From the NCBI GenBank assembly GCA_035701665.1, contig DASSRQ010000227.1, forward strand, positions 1-20,795: 20,795 nt of DNA. The letters run 5' to 3'. A program made the position numbers and the translations under genes. Shown piece after piece: positions 1-6,241 of the stretch (the first letter of the stretch is position 1; each line of letters begins with the position of its first letter). The notes beneath the pieces are model-generated. The model saw only the letters and a program-made list of their open reading frames with translations, searched no databases and was not told the DNA's origin. The stretch is from DASSRQ01 sp035701665. Its GTDB lineage: Bacteria > Vulcanimicrobiota > Vulcanimicrobiia > Vulcanimicrobiales > Vulcanimicrobiaceae.

Positions 1-1
1 C

Positions 2-418
2 GCAGGCGAGCTGCGTTTTCTCTTTAGCAAACACGGCGGCGCGCTCGGGGAAACGGGCGGCGTTGCGTGGATGTTCGATCCGGTCGGAATTCTCGTCGTC
101 GACCCGGCTGGGCGATCGGAAGATGCGATGACGGAAGCCGCGCTCATCGACGGCGTCGTCGATCTCGAGTACGGCGAACCGACCGAGATCCACACGGAAC
201 CGTCGAGCCTTGCACAGGTGCGCGACAGTTTAAGCAAAGCCGGAATGAAAGTCTCGGAAGCTTATCTCGGCGTGCGCGCGAAGCAGAAAACGGCGCCGCC
301 GGATGCGGAACTTCCCGCGGTGCTCGCGTTTCTCGAAGCGCTGGACGAGCATGAAGACGCGCAGCACGTGTATTCGAATTTGGAAGTGAGCGAAGCCGCG
401 CTCGAGGCGCTCGTTTGA
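2..418 (+). CDS. YebC/PmpR-family regulator, C-terminal part (partial)
   Basis: The 5' end lies outside the window; 138 residues remain, readable from base 2. The fragment opens with ELRFLFSKHGG, then LGETGGVAWMFD. This is the hallmark of the YebC/PmpR/TACO1 family, whose members are DNA-binding regulators or act in translation of proline-rich stretches. The rest follows the usual alpha/beta C-terminal lobes, with acidic segments such as EAALIDGVVDLEYGEPTEI and a final helix ending EALV. An internal ATG at 71 would cut through the conserved motif, so it is not the start. The stop overlaps the start of the next gene by 4 bp, suggesting co-transcription. The family assignment is secure; whether it acts on transcription or translation cannot be told. 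Confidence 0.88.
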   Translation, partial: AGELRFLFSKHGGALGETGGVAWMFDPVGILVVDPAGRSEDAMTEAALIDGVVDLEYGEPTEIHTEPSSLAQVRDSLSKAGMKVSEAYLGVRAKQKTAPPDAELPAVLAFLEALDEHEDAQHVYSNLEVSEAALEALV

Positions 419-1452
419 CGGCTATCGAGCGCTACATCCCGCGCGATTGGGTTTTTCCGTTGGTGTTCGCCGCGTTCGTCGGCGTGCTCGTGTGGTTCGG
501 TCACTCCGTTCAGCAGTTTCTGCTGCCGGGCCCGAACACGGTTACCGTCCCGTCCTTCGTCGGTTTGCCGCAGACGGACGCCGTGAATCAAATCGCGCGC
601 ATGCAGCTGAAATCCGCGGTTGCCGGACACGCGCCCAGTTCGATCTATCCAAAGGGCGTCGTGATGAACCAGCAGCCGCAAGCGGGCATGCACGTGCGCG
701 CCGGCCGCCAGATCTCGCTGGTCGTAAGCGACGGCGTTCAGACGATGCTGATGCCCGACGTGCGCTATCAATCGCTGCGCGACGCCAAACTCGATCTTTC
801 GCATTCACGTTTAGCGCTCGATCGCGTGACGTATGCGAAGAACGAAGATATTCCGCCGGATCACGTGATCTCGCAGAAGCCCGAGCCCTCGATCAGCGTG
901 ACCGAAGGCTCTCCGGTTTCGCTGCTGGTGAGTAAGGGCGGCGCAACGTCGATCAAGGTTCCGAATATGACGGGCTTGGATATCGACGAAGCGCGGGGTC
1001 TTGCCGCGCAAGAACACGTCAAACTCGGCCAAGTCGTTTGGACGCCGCTCGGACCGAACGGACCGAAACACGGCGAAGTCGTTCATCAGCGTCCGGAAGC
1101 CGGAACCGTTATCGGGCCGTACGACGTGGTCTCGCTCAACGTAAGCGCCGGCCCGCACGAATCGGGACGCATCATTCACCAAACGCACGTGCTCGCCGCC
1201 GTTCCGCCTGCGGAACCGGGCGACAACCGCGCGCGCCGTATCCGCTTTTCGGTCAGCGACGACACCGGGCGGTACGACCTGATCGATCAATACGCGCAAC
1301 CCGGCCAGAAGTTCGATCTGAACGTCACTACGATCGGAACGTCGGCGATCTACTTTTTCGTCAACGATACGCTCGTAGGGCAGACGAAGGTCGGACAAGA
1401 GCCCGAAAACGCGTATACGCACAACCAGCCGGCGAAGAAGACGCCGAAGTGA
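415..1452 (+). CDS. Membrane-anchored three-PASTA-domain protein
   Basis: 345 residues from a TTG start that overlaps the preceding stop. A short basic/acidic N-terminus is followed by one transmembrane helix (about 13-37), so the rest should be extracytoplasmic. Three PASTA repeats follow (about 43-107, 111-175, 179-246), each with the typical VPxxxG opening and a QxPxxG turn: NQQPQAG, SQKPEPS and HQRPEAG. A C-terminal domain (about 250-335) of beta character and unknown fold ends in a Lys-rich tail. PASTA domains usually bind peptidoglycan fragments on Ser/Thr kinases (PrkC/PknB) or penicillin-binding proteins. Here neither a kinase nor a transpeptidase domain is present. In Bacillus, prkC sits upstream of rpe, and this gene also directly precedes rpe. 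A role as cell-wall sensor or scaffold is inference. Confidence 0.85.
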   Translation: MTAIERYIPRDWVFPLVFAAFVGVLVWFGHSVQQFLLPGPNTVTVPSFVGLPQTDAVNQIARMQLKSAVAGHAPSSIYPKGVVMNQQPQAGMHVRAGRQISLVVSDGVQTMLMPDVRYQSLRDAKLDLSHSRLALDRVTYAKNEDIPPDHVISQKPEPSISVTEGSPVSLLVSKGGATSIKVPNMTGLDIDEARGLAAQEHVKLGQVVWTPLGPNGPKHGEVVHQRPEAGTVIGPYDVVSLNVSAGPHESGRIIHQTHVLAAVPPAEPGDNRARRIRFSVSDDTGRYDLIDQYAQPGQKFDLNVTTIGTSAIYFFVNDTLVGQTKVGQEPENAYTHNQPAKKTPK

Positions 1453-2102
1453 CGAAGATCGCGCCCTCGATTCTCTCGGCCGACTTCTCGTGTATTGCAA
1501 CCGAGGTCGCCGCCGTCGAATCGGCCGGCGCTTCGTACCTGCACATCGACGTGATGGACGGACGCTTCGTTCCGAACATTACGTGGGGCCCGAAAGTCGT
1601 CAAAGATCTGCGGCCGCACTCGAACTTGACGTTCGATTGCCATTTAATGATTGTCGAGCCCGAGCGGTACGTTGACGATTTCCGTAAAGCCGGCGCCGAT
1701 CTCATCACGTTTCATCTCGAAGCGACGCCGCACGCGCAGCGTTTACTCACGTACATCCGCTCGATCGGTGCGCGAGCGGGCATATCGATCTGTCCGCAAA
1801 CGCCGGTTGCGATGCTGGAGGATCTTGCGGGCGACTTCGATCTGCTGCTCGTTATGAGCGTCAATCCGGGCTTCGGCGGCCAATCGTTCATCCCGCGATC
1901 GATGGAGAAGATCCGCCAGGCCGCCGCGCTGCGCGAGCGCAGCGGCGCTTCGTTCGAGATCGAAGTGGACGGCGGCGTGAATCTCGAGAACGCCCGGTCG
2001 ATCGCGGACGCCGGAGCGGACGTGCTCGTTGCCGGTTCGGCAATCTTCGACGGCGGACAATGCGCGAGCAAAACGCAAGCATTTCTGGCGAAGACGCGCT
2101 GA
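1449..2102 (+). CDS. rpe: Ribulose-phosphate 3-epimerase
   Basis: 217 residues, a TIM-barrel enzyme interconverting ribulose-5-phosphate and xylulose-5-phosphate in the pentose phosphate pathway. The GTG start at 1449 overlaps the PASTA gene stop and gives VTKIAPSILSADF, the exact family N-terminus. The frame stays open far upstream, but that stretch is only antiphase to the PASTA gene. Metal and substrate motifs are all present: HIDVMDGRFVPN (His32, Asp34), DCHLMI (His65), the phosphate loop MSVNPGFGGQSF, VDGGVN and the C-terminal LVAGSAIF. Length is normal. The gene is embedded between PASTA and thiL with overlaps at both ends, so translational coupling is likely. Confidence 0.97.
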   Translation: MTKIAPSILSADFSCIATEVAAVESAGASYLHIDVMDGRFVPNITWGPKVVKDLRPHSNLTFDCHLMIVEPERYVDDFRKAGADLITFHLEATPHAQRLLTYIRSIGARAGISICPQTPVAMLEDLAGDFDLLLVMSVNPGFGGQSFIPRSMEKIRQAAALRERSGASFEIEVDGGVNLENARSIADAGADVLVAGSAIFDGGQCASKTQAFLAKTR

Positions 2103-3079
2103 TCGCGAAGTTCCGCGATCTCATCGAGAACGCGGGCTGCACGCAGCGGATTCTCAACGGCATCGGCGACGACGCCGCCGTGTGGCAGCCGTCGCGATCG
2201 AACCGCAGCATCGTGACGGCCGATATGCTGATCGAAGGCGTTCACTTTACGCGCGGCCTGATGAGTTTACACGACGCGGGCTATCGCGCCATGGCTGCAA
2301 ATATCAGCGACGCCGCCGCGTCGGGCGCGCGCCCGGTGCTGGCGACCGTGAGTTTGGGTCTTCCGAAAGACACGCCGCAGGACGATGCTCTGGCGCTCTA
2401 TCGCGGCATCGTCGCTTGCGCAAAAGAATACCGCTGCGCGATCGCGGGCGGCGACTGCAGCGCCTCGCCTGCAATTGCGATCTCTATCGCGCTCGTCGGT
2501 GAAGTCCGGGCGTCGAACGTGAAGACCCGTGCGGGCGCAAAGCCCGGCGACATCGCCGCTGTGACGGGACCGCTCGGCGCATCGCGCGCCGGTCTGTTTG
2601 CCGCAAAGGGCGACGTTGTACTTGCGCCCGAGGTGCAAGCGCAGGCGTTCGATGCGTTTCGCGTGCCGCAAGCGCGCGTAGCACAGGGACGCTGGCTCGC
2701 GGCGAGCGCGCACGTTCGCGCGATGATGGATATCTCCGACGGACTCTCGACCGATCTCGCACGGATGTGCGCGCGTTCGTCGTGCGGCGCGCTGGTGGAG
2801 GACGTTCCCGTTGCAGCGAGCGCGCTGCAGGCGGCTCGGCTGCAAGGCGCCGATCCGCAAGCGTTTGCCCTGGCGGGCGGCGAGGATTTCGAACTGCTCG
2901 TCGCCGTCGCGCCGCGCGCGTTCGCGCACCTGGCGTCACGTTATCGCGCACGATTCGGAAGCAGCCTGATCCCGATCGGACGTTTCCGCGAGGGAAGCGG
3001 CGTGGCTGCGCGTAACGCGGACGGCGAACTGCCGCTTACGCCTTCGGGCTTCGATCATTTTAATGGCGCTGCGCCCTAG
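2060..3079 (+). CDS. thiL: Thiamine-monophosphate kinase
   Basis: 339 residues, usual length. ThiL phosphorylates thiamine monophosphate to the active cofactor thiamine diphosphate. Diagnostic motifs: GIGDDAAVW (Asp37, Asp38), TADMLIEGVHF (Asp55), AANISDAAASGARP (Asp84), GGDCSAS, MDISDGLSTDL and GGEDFELLV, which form the Mg-ATP and substrate sites of the PurM-like fold. The ATG start lies 43 bp inside rpe; no better start closer to the rpe stop was seen. The last codons (HFNGAAP and the stop) fall in a dispersed repeat that recurs in inverted orientation upstream of ispD, so the C-terminal tail may derive from that element. Confidence 0.95.
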   Translation: MREQNASISGEDALIAKFRDLIENAGCTQRILNGIGDDAAVWQPSRSNRSIVTADMLIEGVHFTRGLMSLHDAGYRAMAANISDAAASGARPVLATVSLGLPKDTPQDDALALYRGIVACAKEYRCAIAGGDCSASPAIAISIALVGEVRASNVKTRAGAKPGDIAAVTGPLGASRAGLFAAKGDVVLAPEVQAQAFDAFRVPQARVAQGRWLAASAHVRAMMDISDGLSTDLARMCARSSCGALVEDVPVAASALQAARLQGADPQAFALAGGEDFELLVAVAPRAFAHLASRYRARFGSSLIPIGRFREGSGVAARNADGELPLTPSGFDHFNGAAP

Positions 3080-3167
3080 GCTCCGCGCCCCCATGCAAGT
3101 GCGTGGGGCCCCCGAACCTCAATGGCGCCTCAGCGTGGGTGCTAACATGTTTGCTCCCCGAGGGCGC
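3056..3167 (-). repeat. Dispersed intergenic repeat, copy A
   Basis: Read on the minus strand, this stretch aligns over its whole length with 11922-12029 on the plus strand. Shared blocks in the same order are GCGCCCTCGGGGAGC, TAGCA, AGGCGC, TGAGGTT, GGGGGCCCCACG, GGGGGCG, GGAG, CTAGG, CGCA, CGCC and TTAAAATG. The central part can fold as a CCCCA...TGGGG hairpin in both copies although the loops differ. Copy A covers the last codons of thiL and most of the gap to the next gene. The two copies are clearly diverged. Nature (MITE/REP-like element, or a structured RNA or regulatory module) is unknown. Confidence 0.75.
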
Positions 3168-3180
3168 CGCAATAGTGACA

Positions 3181-3207
3181 TTGACATACCATGCGCGATG
3201 ATATAAT
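3181..3207 (+). promoter_or_regulatory. Sigma-70-type promoter candidate overlapping a kinase start
   Basis: TTGACA (3181-3186) and TATAAT (3202-3207) both match consensus exactly, and TGA before TATAAT makes an extended -10. The 15-bp spacer is shorter than the usual 16-18. The annotated ATG of the downstream gene (3191) lies between the two hexamers, so a transcript started here (about 3214) would lack that codon. Either the hexamers are coincidental, or they drive a shorter product. Confidence 0.4.
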
Positions 3208-4144
3208 TACCTATCCGCTCATAGGCTCCGTGCAAAACGCGGTAGGCATGGGCTTTATCGGCAGTCAGGCGCTGATTGCGATTGCGAACGCGCTCGGCGC
3301 GCGCGTGATCTCCGCGCCGACCGCGTATGCGAGCGCGCACGGCGGTTTCTCCGGCCGTTCGAGTTTCGTCGTCGATCCGCAGCACTTCCGCAAAGACGTT
3401 GCGTTTCTCATCAGCCAGCGGCCGGCCGTTCTGGTGATCGGCTACATTCCCAAGCCCAATCTGGTCGATATTCTCGCGACGCAATTGACGGATTATAAAG
3501 GCGTCGTTTTACTCGACCCCGTGATCGGTGACTATCAAAAAGGCCTTTACGTCAGCGCGGAGACCGCGCGCGCCATTCGCGATATGCTGCTGCCGATCTC
3601 GCAGATCGTTACGCCCAACCGGTTCGAGGCCGAAGTGCTGCTCGGACTTGCGGGCGACGAATCCGCTTCGGAACACGCCTTTTTAAACGGGATGTTCGAT
3701 CTCGGTCCGGAGGCCGTCGTCGTGACGTCGTTCGAACGCGACGCCGAGAAGCACCGCATCAAAACGCTTTTTACCAACGGCTACAGCTACCACCGCATTC
3801 TTGCCCCGTACTATCCGACGTTTCCGGCGCACGGCGTCGGCGATGTATTCGCGGGCGCGCTCGGCGTGTTCATGGCGCTGGGCGCTTCGCCGTTTGCCGG
3901 TGCGCTGCTCGCAAGCGCGCTCTGCGCACGCTCGGTTGCCAACACCGGAAGCTACGGCGGAGCCACGGTCGATCCGGTCACGGCGCTTGAAAAATGGCGC
4001 CCGCTCGGGTATCAGGTGGACGACGACCGTACCATGCGTTTTTGCGAAAAATCTAACGTGGACACCGAGGTCATCAAACCGACCGCCTACGACGGTCCGC
4101 GGTTGAAGTTCGCGCCGCCAAAACACAAGATTATCTACGGCTGA
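3191..4144 (+). CDS. Pyridoxal kinase-like protein (ribokinase superfamily)
   Basis: 317 residues. The N-terminus LIGSVQNAVGMGFIGSQ matches the first strand and turn of PdxK/PdxY. DPVIGDYQKGLYV (109-121), TPNRFEAEVLLG (141-152) and the anion-hole motif HGVGDVFAGAL (214-224, Asp218 as catalytic base) are typical of pyridoxal/pyridoxamine kinases. These make pyridoxal 5'-phosphate from salvaged B6 vitamers. The protein is about 30 residues longer than usual because of a C-terminal tail after about 280 that resembles nothing I know. The ATG at 3191 has no Shine-Dalgarno sequence. In-frame GTG 3230 or ATG 3248 would remove part of the first strand, so 3191 is kept. It follows thiL, so two cofactor kinases sit side by side. 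Substrate is inferred from family only. Confidence 0.82.
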   Translation: MRDDIITYPLIGSVQNAVGMGFIGSQALIAIANALGARVISAPTAYASAHGGFSGRSSFVVDPQHFRKDVAFLISQRPAVLVIGYIPKPNLVDILATQLTDYKGVVLLDPVIGDYQKGLYVSAETARAIRDMLLPISQIVTPNRFEAEVLLGLAGDESASEHAFLNGMFDLGPEAVVVTSFERDAEKHRIKTLFTNGYSYHRILAPYYPTFPAHGVGDVFAGALGVFMALGASPFAGALLASALCARSVANTGSYGGATVDPVTALEKWRPLGYQVDDDRTMRFCEKSNVDTEVIKPTAYDGPRLKFAPPKHKIIYG

Positions 4145-4590
4145 TGTTTACACCGCTCGCCATTCGCTTCGGTGCCGAAGCGGGTCCGCATCTCGAACTA
4201 CACGTTGTCGACTACCAGCATCCGGAGCGCGCCGAACCGGCCGATCTCGATCTCATGCAGTGCCGCATCGCGGCGCATGCCGGCGCGCTGCAGGCGACGT
4301 TCGAGATGGCGATCGGTCTGTACGAGCTGTTCGAGATCCGCGATTATTTGCAGAAGATCGGAACGGGTAATGGACCGTCTGCCGGATTCACGCTCGCCGG
4401 CGGTTTGCTCGGCCTTTCGTTTGCGCCCTCAAAACGCGGTCCGGTATTGTGCGCGGTAATGTTGAAGACGATCGATGCCTCGCACGTCCGTCTCGAATAT
4501 ATGATCACGCTCGAGCCGCAAGATATTGCGCGCACGTTGTTTGCAGTCGCGCAGCTGCAAGCGCACGTGCAGAATCAGGCAAGCCCCTAG
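4144..4590 (+). CDS. Hypothetical protein coupled to the kinase gene
   Basis: 148 residues; ATG overlaps the stop of the kinase gene (TGATG), so the two are probably translated together. I do not recognise the family with confidence. The N-terminal half is predicted beta (LAIRFG, HLELHVVDYQH), followed by a helix (FEMAIGLYELFEIRDYLQKI), a Gly-rich turn, beta strands (GLLGLSFAPS, VRLEYMITL) and a C-terminal amphipathic helix from about 126. There are no membrane segments or signal peptide, so it should be cytosolic. The layout distantly recalls small WapI-type immunity-like proteins, but no diagnostic residues support that. It may simply be a lineage-specific protein. Confidence 0.72.
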   Translation: MFTPLAIRFGAEAGPHLELHVVDYQHPERAEPADLDLMQCRIAAHAGALQATFEMAIGLYELFEIRDYLQKIGTGNGPSAGFTLAGGLLGLSFAPSKRGPVLCAVMLKTIDASHVRLEYMITLEPQDIARTLFAVAQLQAHVQNQASP

Positions 4591-4609
4591 GCGCCTACCC
4601 CGCAGGACT

Positions 4610-4639
4610 CTGACGCCGCGCCGCAGGGCAACCTAGGAT
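4610..4639 (+). promoter_or_regulatory. Possible promoter upstream of the lipoprotein gene
   Basis: CTGACG (4610-4615) is followed after 18 bp by TAGGAT (4634-4639), which fits a -35/-10 pair. The -10 ends only six bases before the ATG at 4646, which would give a nearly leaderless mRNA. The AGGA inside the -10 could instead serve as a ribosome-binding site. Weak evidence. Confidence 0.3.
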
Positions 4640-4645
4640 GAGCTT

Positions 4646-5365
4646 ATGCAGCGTAACATTCGCTCACTCGGAGCTCTCGGGTTGGTTTTCGCGTTGGCCG
4701 GATGCGGCGGCGGTGGCGGCGGCGGAACCGCTTCGCTCCCGGGCGGTGGTAACGGCGGCGGCGGTGGCGGCGGAGGCGGCCTGCCTTCGTCGGTTGCAGT
4801 GTTCTACGGAAATATCGTTGGTGCCGACAATACGTTCTCGCCTGAGGACGGAGACGCGGCGAACGGCGGCCAAGGCCAAACAGTCGACGGCATTCCGTGT
4901 CTGCCCACGATGGACAACGCGCACTATCATATCCACGCGTTTCTCGGCTTCGTCGTGAACGGTACGCTGACTGCGCTTCCCGACGGAACCGGAATGGAGA
5001 ATCCCGGCGCAGACTCCTCGGCCGGCGTAGTTAGTACGGCGACGTGCTTTTACTACTTGCACACGCACGACGCTGCCGGCGTGATTCACATCGAAGATCC
5101 TTCGACTGCAGCGCGTACTACGGCGCTTCACACCTTGGGGCAGTATCTGGATATTTGGGGGCATTCGCTTTCGGGTATGACGATCTACACGTCCGGCGCG
5201 CGGTACCAGGGTCAAGGCGATCAATCCGTTTCGAACACGACGTACTCGCTTTACACCGGCGACCCCCGATCGATTCCGTTATACGCGCACGAAGTTATTT
5301 GGGCGATCTCGGGCTCGCCGTCGTACAGCGCGGCGCAGCTGCCGAGCGTGCACTTTTCGTACTGA
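4646..5365 (+). CDS. His-rich lipoprotein of unknown function
   Basis: 239 residues. The signal peptide ends in a lipobox LAGC (Cys20), so the protein should be lipid-anchored outside the cytoplasmic membrane. A nearly pure glycine linker (21-45) follows, then a globular domain. That domain carries a striking histidine pattern: HYHIHAF (93-99), YLHTHDAAGVIHIEDPS (137-153), TLGQYLDIWGHSLS (163-176) and YAHE (213-216), with Cys85 and Cys134 available for a disulfide. I recall the LHTHDxxGVIHIExP signature from uncharacterised secreted proteins of actinobacteria-like and environmental lineages; no function is known to me. Clustered His suggest a metal site, which is inference. The gene starts a group of three with two small genes downstream. 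Confidence 0.85.
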   Translation: MQRNIRSLGALGLVFALAGCGGGGGGGTASLPGGGNGGGGGGGGGLPSSVAVFYGNIVGADNTFSPEDGDAANGGQGQTVDGIPCLPTMDNAHYHIHAFLGFVVNGTLTALPDGTGMENPGADSSAGVVSTATCFYYLHTHDAAGVIHIEDPSTAARTTALHTLGQYLDIWGHSLSGMTIYTSGARYQGQGDQSVSNTTYSLYTGDPRSIPLYAHEVIWAISGSPSYSAAQLPSVHFSY

Positions 5366-5381
5366 CGCAAAGGAGAATGAC

Positions 5382-5684
5382 GTGAACGCGGATTTCCGGA
5401 CGACGGCGTACTTTGCAACGGAGATCGATGCGCGGCGCGCAGCGGAAGATCTTCGCGCGCAAGGCTGCGACGTCGAGGTCCGGCCCGAGGCCCCCGGCGG
5501 CGGCAGCGGCGCGATGCTGGAGGTAAGCGGCGGTGCGGGCGATCCGGGAACCATCGATGCCATCATCATGCAGCACAACGGCCGCACCAACGATACGACG
5601 CCGTCTACGGGAACGGTAATTACGGGAACCATAGACCGCACCGGCCGCTCGAGCAGCACCGGCGACAACCCTAACCTCGATTAG
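5382..5684 (+). CDS. Small hypothetical protein
   Basis: 100 residues from GTG, with a strong Shine-Dalgarno AAAGGAG six bases upstream. The N-terminal 35 residues read like one beta-alpha-beta unit (TTAYFATEIDARRAAEDLRA then CDVEVRPEA), similar to small ferredoxin-fold stress proteins. The remainder is Gly/Ser/Thr-rich and probably disordered (from about 70). No signal peptide or membrane segment is visible. It lies 16 bp after the lipoprotein gene and 20 bp before the 48-residue acidic gene, suggesting one operon. Family not recognised. Confidence 0.72.
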   Translation: MNADFRTTAYFATEIDARRAAEDLRAQGCDVEVRPEAPGGGSGAMLEVSGGAGDPGTIDAIIMQHNGRTNDTTPSTGTVITGTIDRTGRSSSTGDNPNLD

Positions 5685-5704
5685 CCTGGAAGAGGAGAGT
5701 ACCA

Positions 5705-5851
5705 ATGGAAGAGCGCGAACCCGTCGATCCCATCGACGATGAAGATGAAGACGACGACGAAGAAGAATCGGACGCGGTAATCTCGGCCGACGATACGGGA
5801 ATGGTCGGTCAGCAAAGTTACATCAACGAGGCCGAAGAGCGGCCGCAATAA
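5705..5851 (+). CDS. Very acidic 48-residue protein
   Basis: A short gene with ATG at 5705 and a good GGAGAG ribosome-binding site about 6 bases upstream. The first 23 residues are almost entirely Asp/Glu (EEREPVDPIDDEDEDDDEEE), followed by a polar tail ending EAEERPQ. It is predicted to be disordered and strongly negatively charged. Good RBS, operon-like spacing after the 100-residue gene, and a terminator directly after the stop all argue that it is a real gene. Function unknown; a charge-based chaperone, nucleic-acid mimic or ion-binding role would be speculation. Confidence 0.65.
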   Translation: MEEREPVDPIDDEDEDDDEEESDAVISADDTGMVGQQSYINEAEERPQ

Positions 5852-5852
5852 G

Positions 5853-5881
5853 AAAAGGCGCGCCGCAAGGCGCGCCTTTTT
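5853..5881. terminator. Bidirectional intrinsic terminator
   Basis: A near-perfect stem AAAAGGCGCGCC / GGCGCGCCTTTTT around a GCAA tetraloop, two bases after the acidic-protein stop. The T-run follows on the plus strand and the A-run gives a T-run on the minus strand, so it can end both the plus operon and the convergent rpmB transcript. Confidence 0.92.
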
Positions 5882-5901
5882 CGAACTTCCGAGAACGCGG
5901 A

Positions 5902-6093
5902 TTAGACCGCGCGCGTCACTTTCTTCGCGCGCAGGCACGACGTGCAGACGCGGGCCGTACGGGCCGTGCCGCGATCGTTGATGCGGACCGCCTGAAGATT
6001 CGGCAGCCAGCGGCGTTTGGTTTTGTTCATCGCGTGGCTGACGTTGTTGCCGGCCATCGGACCCTTGTTACAGACTTCACAGCGCTTCGCCAT
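5902..6093 (-). CDS. rpmB: 50S ribosomal protein bL28
   Basis: 63 residues, normal length for the short bL28 form. MAKRCEVCNKGPMAGNNVSHA is the textbook N-terminus, and RRWLPNLQAVRI and CTSCLRAKKV complete the family. Two CxxC pairs (Cys5/Cys8 and Cys50/Cys53) indicate the zinc-binding (C+) version. It is transcribed away from fakA and converges on the preceding operon, sharing its terminator. A weak AAGGGA lies about 8 bases upstream of the start. Confidence 0.97.
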   Translation of the reverse strand: MAKRCEVCNKGPMAGNNVSHAMNKTKRRWLPNLQAVRINDRGTARTARVCTSCLRAKKVTRAV

Positions 6094-6212
6094 GACAAAA
6101 TTCCCTTCGTATGCAATACCGCACTCGGCCGCAGGCGACCGGGCAACCCTGGTAGATTACCACGGCCGGGCGGCTTCGACAAGCTTTCAAAGCCGCATCC
6201 CACAAGGCCCAC

Positions 6213-6236
6213 GGTCGTCTCTTAAGAAAGACGACC
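6213..6236. promoter_or_regulatory. Inverted repeat at the fakA translation start
   Basis: GGTCGTCT (6213-6220) and AGACGACC (6229-6236) are perfect 8-bp arms around CTTAAGAA, ending five bases before the fakA ATG. It replaces the expected Shine-Dalgarno region. It could be an operator for a lipid-responsive regulator or an RNA hairpin limiting initiation; neither can be decided from one site. Confidence 0.5.
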
Positions 6237-6241
6237 CTCCG

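Noticed and set aside
262..804. Long open frame on the minus strand over yebC and the PASTA gene
   Set aside because: Antiphase shadow of two well-supported plus-strand genes; Arg/His-rich with no family motif.
1038..1448. N-terminal extension of Rpe by 137 residues
   Set aside because: Arg-rich out-of-frame reading of the PASTA gene; Rpe similarity starts exactly at GTG 1449.
4706..4782. GGC/GGT-rich stretch as a DNA repeat or array
   Set aside because: It is the glycine linker of the lipoprotein, explained by coding.
6017..6241. N-terminal extension of FakA crossing rpmB
   Set aside because: Runs over the divergent rpmB gene and the promoter region; FakA similarity starts after 6242.
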